A stretch of 64,000 nt of DNA, from contig CP070649.1 in assembly GCA_020354575.1 (NCBI GenBank), positions 745,775 through 809,774 on the forward strand, written 5' to 3'. Shown piece by piece: positions 44,217 through 51,286 of this stretch (its first letter is position 1; each line of letters begins with the position of its first letter). Made by a program: the position numbers and the translations under genes. The notes below the pieces were generated by a model, which was given only the letters and a program-made list of their open reading frames with translations, made no database searches and was not told the origin of the DNA. Source of the DNA: Candidatus Bathyarchaeota archaeon (lineage in GTDB: Archaea; Thermoproteota; Bathyarchaeia; Bathyarchaeales; SOJC01).

Positions 44217-45266
44217 TCAATTTGCGAGTTTCCTTACTCTATAGAGATTACCAATTTTTGATGTATGAAATTTGGCATCAAAGATTTCTTTGGCAAGCCA
44301 AATATTGGTTTCTGTGTGATCAGTCATTAGGCGTGTAAAGAAGACTGATTCGCCTTTTGCCAGGGCCATGTATGGTACAACCATATCTGCAAGGTACATG
44401 TCAACGGTAGCGTTTGCTTCTATTTCCTGCAATAACTTCTTCGCAGCCTCTCTGCCTACAATCTCGCTAGGTTTTCCTAATTCACCTATACCATCGCTGC
44501 CCAAAATAATGTCAGTACTAGTCTGTGCCCAGAGTGTAATAGAGCTTCCTCTCTGGGATTTTGTCGAGAAATCATTGAGAACTTCTATATTGGCTTCGAC
44601 TCCTTGTTTTTTCATGAAATAATTGGCTGCCTTTGCTTGACGTTCAGCCACCTTTCGTTCAGCTAAAAAAGTGCACACTGAGATGCCTCTCACGGACTCC
44701 AGCTGTTCGAATCTTTCAAGGCGGAGGGGTACAAGATTCTGATTAGGTTGAACCCGCACAGAGACCTTGCCCATCCCTTTTGGATAGTAGCCATATTTGT
44801 GAACCTCCAAAGAGACGTCGAGCCCCATCTTTTTCAGAGTTGCAAGAAATATCTGGCTTAAATAATTTATTGTAGGTGAGTGAGAAACATCTGTGCCCCC
44901 TTTGGATATTTGTAGAGACACGGGGCTCTTAGCGAAGGCACAAAGGGGAAGAACCGTAATGATTAGCATTGGAATGCTCCCAGCTGTACCAATTTCCGCT
45001 TTTATTTTTCCACCAACAATTTCATTTGGGTAGAACCAAAGTTCTTTTGAACCAAGTTTAGCTCCTTTTATAGTGGCATTGCAGAGCTTTGCAGCAGTCA
45101 GTACTGCCTCCAAATGTTGGGGTTTTAGACCTGGTTGTGGACGTTTTTGGCGGATGTTGTAGATATGCAAAGGCTCGTTTAGAATTCCAGCCATGGCAAT
45201 TGCTATGCGAAGTATGGTGCCACTACCGCTTTTCCGACTCCCGTCGATTCTTAACAATTTTTCCAC
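44217..45266 (-). CDS. rtcA: RNA 3'-terminal phosphate cyclase
   Basis: Converts RNA 3'-phosphates to 2',3'-cyclic phosphates through a covalent AMP-histidine. Its 349 residues begin LLRIDGSRKSGSGTILRIA, the family N-terminus, with KPQHLEAV and SKGGTDVSHSPT further on. The catalytic histidine is in LMTDHTETN near the C-terminus. Length and motifs support RtcA rather than the Rcl1 group, which lacks that histidine. It is a lone gene divergent from the small coiled-coil gene. Confidence 0.93.
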   Translation of the reverse strand: MEKLLRIDGSRKSGSGTILRIAIAMAGILNEPLHIYNIRQKRPQPGLKPQHLEAVLTAAKLCNATIKGAKLGSKELWFYPNEIVGGKIKAEIGTAGSIPMLIITVLPLCAFAKSPVSLQISKGGTDVSHSPTINYLSQIFLATLKKMGLDVSLEVHKYGYYPKGMGKVSVRVQPNQNLVPLRLERFEQLESVRGISVCTFLAERKVAERQAKAANYFMKKQGVEANIEVLNDFSTKSQRGSSITLWAQTSTDIILGSDGIGELGKPSEIVGREAAKKLLQEIEANATVDMYLADMVVPYMALAKGESVFFTRLMTDHTETNIWLAKEIFDAKFHTSKIGNLYRVRKLAN

Positions 45267-45353
45267 CTTAGAAGCTATCTACATTGTGGCAAGTCGCAGG
45301 GATAAAATAAATGAGGAACTAAGCTAGATAAGTAAATAGGGAGAAAGCGGGAT

Positions 45354-45743
45354 TTGAACGAAGTAAAACCAAGCACTGAAGAAACACTACACAGATTGAA
45401 TGAAGTTCTTGATGTTTTGAAGAGAATCTCAGAAGATTTACAGGATATCTCAGAATCACTTAAATCAGCAGAACCCTCTAAGCCCCCGGCAATTATGCCT
45501 GCAACCACGCCAACAGTGCCAACTCCCGAATCTGTAGGGAAGGAGATCGAAGATATTCGGATGATGTTCACAAAAGAACTAGAGGAAATGCTCATTTTTG
45601 AAGATAAGGGGAATTTCATACAGATAACACCTCGCCAATATCTGGGCTCTGAGAACTTCGCAAAGATTGCATCCGTAATTCGAGAGGCTGGTGGTGAATA
45701 CATTAGTGCTGGAAGGAACTCTCACTTCCGAGTTCCTAAATAA
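45354..45743 (+). CDS. Small coiled-coil protein, unknown function
   Basis: A 129-residue protein that I do not recognise. An N-terminal helix (about 8-40; LHRLNEVLDVLKRISEDL) has coiled-coil character and is followed by a proline/threonine-rich linker (about 45-60). A compact C-terminal domain (about 85-129; FIQITPRQYLGSENFAKI, GGEYISAGRNSHFRV) follows. TTG 45354 is preceded by GGGAG. The C-terminal pattern looks like a small ligand- or nucleic-acid-binding module. It converges on acylphosphatase with adjacent stops. Confidence 0.68.
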   Translation: MNEVKPSTEETLHRLNEVLDVLKRISEDLQDISESLKSAEPSKPPAIMPATTPTVPTPESVGKEIEDIRMMFTKELEEMLIFEDKGNFIQITPRQYLGSENFAKIASVIREAGGEYISAGRNSHFRVPK

Positions 45744-46019
45744 CTACCAATTTATTCGAAAATCGGTGAATTCACCGATGTAAGGTTTAAATGTAGTTTT
45801 AGTTTTCGTTACCCTAGCCCCTCGTGGACCTCTTTTGCAAAATTCTACCAATCTTTCAATGTCCTCCCTTTCCCCTTCAGCCATAACTTCAACGCTTCCA
45901 TCTGCCAGATTCCTCACCCAGCCCTTCAATTTGCGTCTACGTGCTTCTCTGCAAGTTTCAGACCTAAAGAAAACTCCTTGCACTCTTCCGTAAATGAAAA
46001 CGTGAACCCTAACCTTCAC
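45744..46019 (-). CDS. acyP: Acylphosphatase
   Basis: Small enzyme that hydrolyses acyl phosphates, 91 residues, the usual length. Catalytic Arg lies in GRVQGVFFR and catalytic Asn in GWVRNLADGSVEV. GTG 46019 is chosen because GGTGG lies 5 nt upstream and the family begins right there; the frame runs 16 codons further upstream without a ribosome site. Confidence 0.93.
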   Translation of the reverse strand: MKVRVHVFIYGRVQGVFFRSETCREARRRKLKGWVRNLADGSVEVMAEGEREDIERLVEFCKRGPRGARVTKTKTTFKPYIGEFTDFRINW

Positions 46020-46231
46020 AAGATCCACCACAATAGCCCAATAATGCCCTCCTTTTTCGGGATGCACATCACAGCGATTCAGACTTTGGACCAGCCCTCA
46101 TTATCTAGATTAATACCCACATTTATCTATAGCATAAAACAGTTTCACTACTCTCTCACCACTCCAATTTAAGACATTGCCCCGAGGGTCTTAAAAGGAC
46201 TTGAACAACATTTTTTGGAAGAGGCTAACGG

Positions 46232-46555
46232 ATGGAAAACATTGGAAAATTCCTAATCTATGCTTCTAAGAAACCAAGCCTTGAACGTTTGAGAATTGTT
46301 GGCTCGGCAGTTGCAAAAATTGCCAATTCCTTAAAACTTGACGCTGAGCTCTCAGCAAAGAGAAAATTACTCTCTATCTACGTCTATTATAAAAGCAATA
46401 GAGGCGATGAAATCCCTATATATTGTGATTGGGGCAAAAGATGGAAGGAAAAAGAAGTCTACAAAGCCATTAGAAACATGATGTTTGTCCTTTCTTTTCA
46501 TCCACATCATTCAAGATTAAGAACGATAAGAAAAGAAGTTTGTACTCCAGCCTAG
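46232..46555 (+). CDS. Conserved-looking hypothetical protein
   Basis: A 107-residue basic protein without motifs that I recognise. It begins MENIGKFLIYASKKPSLERL, has an Ala/Ile-rich helix (VGSAVAKIANSLKLDAE), then beta-like sequence (RKLLSIYVYYKSNRG) and a basic, Trp-containing C-terminal region (WGKRWKEKEVYKAIRNM). Good codon structure and a clear ATG support it as real. Its stop overlaps the next gene's stop by 4 bp on the opposite strand. Confidence 0.62.
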   Translation: MENIGKFLIYASKKPSLERLRIVGSAVAKIANSLKLDAELSAKRKLLSIYVYYKSNRGDEIPIYCDWGKRWKEKEVYKAIRNMMFVLSFHPHHSRLRTIRKEVCTPA

Positions 46556-46878
46556 GTAGTCTTACTGAACTTGATAGTTTCACTTGAGAGATCTATTTCA
46601 TAGACTTGGTTAACATCAAATTTAATGCCAAGTTGATCGTATTCTTGCTCGGTTAAGAATAGAATGATTTTTGGCAAGTTTAGGCCTGTACGGATAGTTT
46701 GCATAGGGAGCTGTTGTTGCAAGGCCTGAACTACGCTTTGCACCATACGTGCCTCTTCTGTGGCTGGTTGAATGGAGAATCGAGGTATCTTCCGTTCCTC
46801 TATAAGCTCGATCCGCTTACCTAGGACTCCTTCAGGATCTCGAATTGATTCAATACGTTGAACTCTTACAAGCACCAT
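46552..46878 (-). CDS. Small conserved archaeal protein, possibly arcadin-1-like
   Basis: A 108-residue protein. An N-terminal beta strand region (MVLVRVQRIESIRDP, GKRIELIEER) is followed by a helical middle (ARMVQSVVQALQQQLP) and a C-terminal domain ending QLGIKFDVNQVYEIDL. Size and pattern remind me of arcadin-1 proteins found with actin homologues in TACK archaea, but I cannot confirm this by eye, and no actin gene is present here. It is transcribed in the same direction as the PP-loop protein upstream, with a 54-bp gap. Confidence 0.6.
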   Translation of the reverse strand: MVLVRVQRIESIRDPEGVLGKRIELIEERKIPRFSIQPATEEARMVQSVVQALQQQLPMQTIRTGLNLPKIILFLTEQEYDQLGIKFDVNQVYEIDLSSETIKFSKTT

Positions 46879-46932
46879 TTCAGAGCGTTCCTCACTCTAT
46901 TTGATATTTGATTGAATTTTATACGTTTTGGG

Positions 46933-48132
46933 CTATTCCATTTCAACAGTTGCAGGTGGTTTGGAAGTAACGTCATAATATATCGCAGAGACGTTTTTGC
47001 ACGAGTCTAATATCATATCTGCAGTCTCGTTTAGCGTATTCCATGGGATATCAGCTACTTTTGCTGTCAGAAAATCCTGTGTCTGGATTGCTCTCAAAAT
47101 GACAACATAAGGTAACCTCTTTGGGACTTCTTTTAAGAGGTATAGTATTCGAGTGAAGTAAGGATCTCCAGAAGTAATCTTAGTTTGAAGAGCAACTAAA
47201 TTTGACATCGAAGGGTTATAAAGATTGCCAGTTTCATTCTGAATCTTTAATGATGCAACTCCACCATACATTCTCTTTCCATCCTTGACGCCTGTTGCTT
47301 TTGCTTCGAAAATTTGCACAGTTACATGTCTTGAAGGAACATTGAGTACACGGGCAGCTGTCTCCTTGATGTGCATGCAGCTTGCATGAGGAATTTTATT
47401 GTCTTCAATGATTGCAGGGAAATACTGGCTAGGTTTGTGCCTTGCAAAATTTCTTTCGACAATTACAGTTGCTTTTTTCACAGAATCTAGCTTTTCTCCT
47501 GTGATTTTGCCTACGACTCTTACAGATAAGCCAGGACCTGGAAAAGGCTGTCTATCGGAAATTTCTAAAGGAATCTCAAGATATTTAGCTACAATACGAA
47601 CCTGATCCTTATATAGTGAGACTAAAGGTTCAACGACTTTGAAGCCATAGCGTTCGACTGTATTAATGCCTATTTGCTCAAGGACATTGTGCTGAGTCTT
47701 CACACCACCTGCTGTCTCTACTATATCCGCCTTTATGGTCCCCTGAACAAGTACTCTGCACTCTTCCTTCTCAGCAGTTCTACCTAGGATATTGTAAAAA
47801 GTTTCACGAAAGGCTTTTCGTTTTTCCTCTGCATCCTTCAATCCATCTAAAGCATTCAAAAATTGTTCTTGAACATTCAGTATTCTAATTGGCAATCTTA
47901 TAGGTGGCTTAGATGCTAGCTGAGCGATATATTGGGCTTCTCCTTCCCTCATAAAAGCATCATCCAGCATTACGCACACAAGGTTATCGCCAATTGCCTT
48001 GTAGGTTAAAATGGCGCTTGTAGTACTGTCAACACCTCCTGAAACTGCAACTAACGCCTTTTCACGTCCCACAAACCTTTTGATCTGCCTAACTTGGGTC
48101 TCCACGAATTTCTGGGGATTAAACTCGTTCAA
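46933..48132 (-). CDS. GMP synthase subunit B-like PP-loop protein (divergent paralogue)
   Basis: Homologue of the ATP-pyrophosphatase plus C-terminal half of GMP synthase, 399 residues from TTG 48132. GGAGG lies 10 nt upstream, and the N-terminus MNEFNPQKFVETQV matches stand-alone archaeal GuaAb. The P-loop is VAVSGGVDSTT, the QPFPGPGLSVRV motif is kept, and the end is SKPPATVEME. It has no glutaminase domain and is about 90 residues longer than normal GuaAb, with inserted sequence between the PP-loop and C-terminal regions. The XMP-binding GIKSHHN-type motif reads GVKTQHN. Because a complete guaA exists at 3300, this paralogue may act on another substrate or with a separate glutaminase. Confidence 0.85.
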   Translation of the reverse strand: MNEFNPQKFVETQVRQIKRFVGREKALVAVSGGVDSTTSAILTYKAIGDNLVCVMLDDAFMREGEAQYIAQLASKPPIRLPIRILNVQEQFLNALDGLKDAEEKRKAFRETFYNILGRTAEKEECRVLVQGTIKADIVETAGGVKTQHNVLEQIGINTVERYGFKVVEPLVSLYKDQVRIVAKYLEIPLEISDRQPFPGPGLSVRVVGKITGEKLDSVKKATVIVERNFARHKPSQYFPAIIEDNKIPHASCMHIKETAARVLNVPSRHVTVQIFEAKATGVKDGKRMYGGVASLKIQNETGNLYNPSMSNLVALQTKITSGDPYFTRILYLLKEVPKRLPYVVILRAIQTQDFLTAKVADIPWNTLNETADMILDSCKNVSAIYYDVTSKPPATVEME

Positions 48133-48455
48133 CCAAGAACATCCTCCAACAACTGATACAGTCCTTTTGCTTAAATATTTACCACCTTCTTTATGGTCAT
48201 GATACCTCCACTCAATATTGGCAAAGAAAACGACAGTCAAAGCTCTCCCATTTTACCTTGCAATACATTCCAGGAATAAGTAATTTTTTCTATATTTCTT
48301 TCAAAAATCATTTAATGGCTTTTTCTTTTTTGCCGGTAATATTGTCGCTATTCACTATAACTGCAGTACACACACCTCTCGACGTCATCAATTTTAAATG
48401 CCAAGATTTTTGTTCTGTAAGCCTTAGTCTCTTATGACAATAAGGAGACAGTTTT

Positions 48456-48806
48456 TTGGAAGAGGTTGAAGAATTAAAAAAAACCGTCGAGTTGTTGCAA
48501 GAACTAGGTGAAGATTGGAAGAAGAACATCTCCATCTTGAAGGAGACTAAATCGGAAGAAGATGTGCTTTCGTCCATAAAGCGTCTTTGCAGGGAGAATA
48601 ACCAAGGTAACTTGGCTAAAATCGGTTTGACATTAATTGCCTTTCCTTTTCCAATCGTAATTGACGACGTACTCGGTTGGTCATTCTTGGCTGCAGGTCT
48701 GATCCAGAGAAGAATAAAAAACTCTGCCTTATACCTGGAAGACATTAATAAAACAATTCCGCAGCTCCTTAAAGAACTAGGTGAAATTAAACGAGAAGTA
48801 ATTTAG
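48456..48806 (+). CDS. Hypothetical protein with coiled-coil ends and one hydrophobic segment
   Basis: A 116-residue protein that I do not recognise. The N-terminal helix (VEELKKTVELLQELGEDWKK) and C-terminal helix (PQLLKELGEIKREVI) are heptad-like. The middle has a hydrophobic stretch (IGLTLIAFPFPIVI, GWSFLAAGLIQ) that could be one membrane helix or hairpin. TTG 48456 follows AAGGAGA about 11 nt upstream, and a TATA-like TTTTAAAT lies at about 48392-48399. Confidence 0.6.
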   Translation: MEEVEELKKTVELLQELGEDWKKNISILKETKSEEDVLSSIKRLCRENNQGNLAKIGLTLIAFPFPIVIDDVLGWSFLAAGLIQRRIKNSALYLEDINKTIPQLLKELGEIKREVI

Positions 48807-48858
48807 CTCACGGAGGCTTAATGTGCACCAAAATATTAGCGCAAATTCTATATTATCA

Positions 48859-48878
48859 CATAACATGTACATAACATG
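48859..48878 (+). promoter_or_regulatory. Direct repeat CATAACATG x2, candidate operator
   Basis: CATAACATG occurs at 48859-48867 and 48870-48878, an 11-bp period placing both copies on one face of the helix. They lie 14 nt upstream of the start codon of a ribbon-helix-helix protein. Tandem half-sites are how such regulators bind, so autoregulation is likely. Confidence 0.5.
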
Positions 48879-48891
48879 ATAGGTGACTTAT

Positions 48892-49047
48892 TTGAAATTG
48901 GTAACAGTTCTATTGCCCGAGGCCTATCTTGAAGGACTAGACGAGCTTGTCAGAGCCAATATGTACCCCAGCCGAAGCTCAGCGATCCGCTCCGCGGTTA
49001 GAGACCTGTTGAAAAAAGAGTTGTGGAGACGAGAAGAAAGACGTTAA
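48892..49047 (+). CDS. Ribbon-helix-helix (CopG/Arc-type) transcription regulator
   Basis: A 51-residue DNA-binding protein. The N-terminal strand is MKLVTVLLPEAYLEGLDEL, which would insert into the major groove as a dimer. The two helices include RSSAIRSAVRDLLKKEL, the typical SRSEAIRxAxRxxL pattern. It ends REERR. The start is TTG 48892, with GGTGA 7 nt upstream. Tandem CATAACATG repeats just upstream are probable binding sites. Confidence 0.82.
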   Translation: MKLVTVLLPEAYLEGLDELVRANMYPSRSSAIRSAVRDLLKKELWRREERR

Positions 49048-49082
49048 CACTTTTACCTGTCCTGGGATAGCTAATCTTATTT

Positions 49083-49829
49083 TCATTTTGCACTTTTATG
49101 AGCTATACGCTTTAATTCTATGGCAATTCGCAAAGGATTTTCAGCTTGCGTAATTGCCCTGCCGACAATAAGATAGGTTGCCCCATTCTTGATAGTAATT
49201 TCAGTATTCCCACCTTGGATTCCTATTCCAGGCGAATAGATGGGTACTTTTTCCTTAAGAACCAAATTTAATTCTTTGATCTTTTCTGGATAAGTAGAAC
49301 CTACAACTGCGCCTGCAGCACCCCATTTCAATGCTCTTTCTGCGAAGAGTCTATACTGAAATTGTGGTTTTTCTCTTTCTTCACCGATAATTTTCTGACC
49401 GTATCCCTCCGATGCCCCTTTGTGACTCATATATACAAGCAACAATACTCCTCGATTCATCCTCTTTGCTTTGTTAAAAACTGGACATAATCCATCTTCC
49501 CAACCTACAAAAGGATTTGCTGTCACAGCATCAAAACCTGCTTCGAAATAGTATTCAGCAATCGTCTGGTTTGTGCTGCCGATATCGTTGATTTTACAAT
49601 CCATGATAGTTGGCAATCCAAAGCCCTTTGCTTGATTCAACAAGTCTTGTAAATCACCAAATAGGCCTAAAGGTAGAGTCAAATGATGATTGAATTTCAC
49701 TGCACAAACATGTGGATGAACAGCTTCAAGGATTTTCTTTGCTTGGAAAAGTAATTTCTTAGGTTTCCCGAGTGGCAAATCAAGAGCAAGAACGATATTG
49801 GACCCTGCTTTCCTTGACACCTGCTCCAT
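49083..49829 (-). CDS. pyrF: Orotidine 5'-phosphate decarboxylase
   Basis: Final step of UMP synthesis, decarboxylating OMP. TIM barrel of 248 residues. The first strand is NIVLALDLPLG, the catalytic array is IMDCKINDIGSTN (K and both D of DxKxxD), and phosphate-binding sequence near the C-terminus is IYSPGIGIQGG and LIVGRAIT. ATG 49829 is chosen; an in-frame TTG lies six codons upstream. It belongs to the archaeal/PyrF type II-like subgroup by length. No other pyrimidine gene is adjacent. Confidence 0.9.
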   Translation of the reverse strand: MEQVSRKAGSNIVLALDLPLGKPKKLLFQAKKILEAVHPHVCAVKFNHHLTLPLGLFGDLQDLLNQAKGFGLPTIMDCKINDIGSTNQTIAEYYFEAGFDAVTANPFVGWEDGLCPVFNKAKRMNRGVLLLVYMSHKGASEGYGQKIIGEEREKPQFQYRLFAERALKWGAAGAVVGSTYPEKIKELNLVLKEKVPIYSPGIGIQGGNTEITIKNGATYLIVGRAITQAENPLRIAIELKRIAHKSAK

Positions 49830-50169
49830 TTTAAGCTTGAAAGACAAACAAGAGCACCCAACTAACCTCTGATATGTTGATAAAATGCTTTTCGGTTAGG
49901 ATAATGCTTGGAATGCTCGTGTCTTTCTACAAATCGGTGATGATCGACATTTGGCAATATTTAGCATAACTGCCTTCACTCTGATTTGAGAGTTTTGTAC
50001 GTTAATTTTTTTGTTAGTCGAAGACGAGCAGAGCCTGAAGATTTGGTCTTCACATACATGCTTATACCACAGGTTTATAGTCTATTTGGTTTCCAATTAG
50101 ATGGGGCACTCCGACTAAGCTTAAAGCTTTCTACAAGCATTTATCGGAGACTCCTGCTGAGGTCATCAT
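49830..50169. other. Intergenic region without a convincing gene
   Basis: A 340-bp gap between pyrF and the kinase-like gene. A 65-codon frame (49986-50183) overlaps the kinase start and has no recognisable features. A GTGATGA (49937-49943) and CTGA (49981-49984) pair at C/D-box distance lacks internal D'/C' boxes. I see nothing firm. Confidence 0.5.
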
Positions 50170-50937
50170 ATGCAGCGCACTGATAAGGTTAGACTGAAAT
50201 CACTAGGTAAAGAGCATGGACATGTTATTTGCTATCCTGTGTATCGGGAAGATGAATTCAGCTGCCGTCTTAAAGAACTCGAAAAGCTACGGATAGACGC
50301 AATTGAGTTTGTAGGTAAGAGAATGATTGATCACCTGCCGGTCTTAGGAAAAGGCTGTGTAGGGATTGTAGTTGTCGCTTATATTAAAGACGAAAAAGTA
50401 GCTCTTAAGATTCGTCGAACTGATGCAAGCAGATTAACAATGGAACATGAAGCACAGATGCTGAAAAAAGCAAATGCAATCAATGTTGGCCCGCGATTGA
50501 TGATGGTGACCAAAAATTTTCTGATAATGGAGTACATTGAAGGCACCTTGTTTCCAGAATGGATTCAAGCTCCCAATAGAAAATATTTTAGAAGTGACCT
50601 TATTCGCATTCTGAAGTCAATTCTAGAACAGGCTTGGCGGTTGGATAGAGCCAAATTAGATCACGGAGAACTAAGCCATGCACCCAAACACATAATAATT
50701 AAATTAAACAATGAGCCCTGCCTTTTAGATTTCGAGACTGCAAGTGAATCTCGAAATGTATCTAATGTAACTTCACTTTGCCAATACCTTTTCATCGGAA
50801 GCTCATTTGCTAAGATACTTCGGAGAAAACTTGGCGGTATTAAAAAAACCGACTTGATTAAAGCCTTGAAGCTTTACAAGATGAGTCTGAATAGAGAAAG
50901 TTTCGAGAATGTTCTTAAGAAATGTGGGATATTATAA
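50170..50937 (+). CDS. Small protein-kinase-like (Rio/AQ578-like) protein
   Basis: A 255-residue protein of the archaeal kinase-fold group. The glycine loop is LGKGCVGIVVVAYI, the ATP-binding lysine is in VALKIRRTD, and the hinge is FLIMEYIEGTLF. The catalytic loop is DHGELSHAPKHIII, an HGxLxxxNI-like variant, and the metal-binding DFG appears as LDFETAS. These archaeal proteins usually lack the large C-lobe elements of eukaryotic kinases. Substrates are unknown. ATG 50170 gives the full N-lobe. It is a lone gene upstream of the RNA polymerase operon. Confidence 0.8.
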   Translation: MQRTDKVRLKSLGKEHGHVICYPVYREDEFSCRLKELEKLRIDAIEFVGKRMIDHLPVLGKGCVGIVVVAYIKDEKVALKIRRTDASRLTMEHEAQMLKKANAINVGPRLMMVTKNFLIMEYIEGTLFPEWIQAPNRKYFRSDLIRILKSILEQAWRLDRAKLDHGELSHAPKHIIIKLNNEPCLLDFETASESRNVSNVTSLCQYLFIGSSFAKILRRKLGGIKKTDLIKALKLYKMSLNRESFENVLKKCGIL

Positions 50938-51286
50938 CATCAGCCATAGAACACCCATAGGCTGAAAGATTACACTATGCTGTGCGTTCACTCTTTGTTG
51001 CAGAGGGAATCATTGCCTGATCATATTGTACGAATGGAAATGAAGTATTTTATTGTGCCAAAAAGGATCTAGAATCAAATCTTGATTCTATAAGATAAGG
51101 TTTATTAGACACGACCATGACTCTATGGCTTTAGCCCCAAACTATGTCACCAAAAATAGGGAGACCCATCTTTCGGGTCGGATGACACTGGCCTTTTGGA
51201 GGAATTTCCGAATTTGGAAGAAAAACATCCAAACCCTTCTCTCAAGCTATGTCAAATAATAAACTCATTCGAGGTAAGTTTAAGTT
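50938..51286. other. Leader/promoter region of the RNA polymerase operon
   Basis: This 349-bp region has no protein gene; in particular I find no rpoH frame, which precedes rpoB in many archaea. It contains a perfect hairpin AGAATCAA-ATC-TTGATTCT (51071-51089), a TATA-like GTTTATTAG (about 51100-51108), and a GACCC/GGGTC hairpin (about 51163-51180) in the predicted leader. GAGGT precedes ATG 51287. The hairpins may be a terminator for the kinase gene and a leader structure, respectively. Confidence 0.5.

Noticed and set aside
49937-49984. Possible box C/D guide RNA (GTGATGA and CTGA 37 nt apart)
   Set aside because: No internal D' or C' boxes and only a weak terminal stem, so the motif pair is likely chance.
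49986-50183. 65-codon frame upstream of the kinase-like gene
   Set aside because: It has no ribosome site or recognisable features and overlaps the better-supported start of the next gene.
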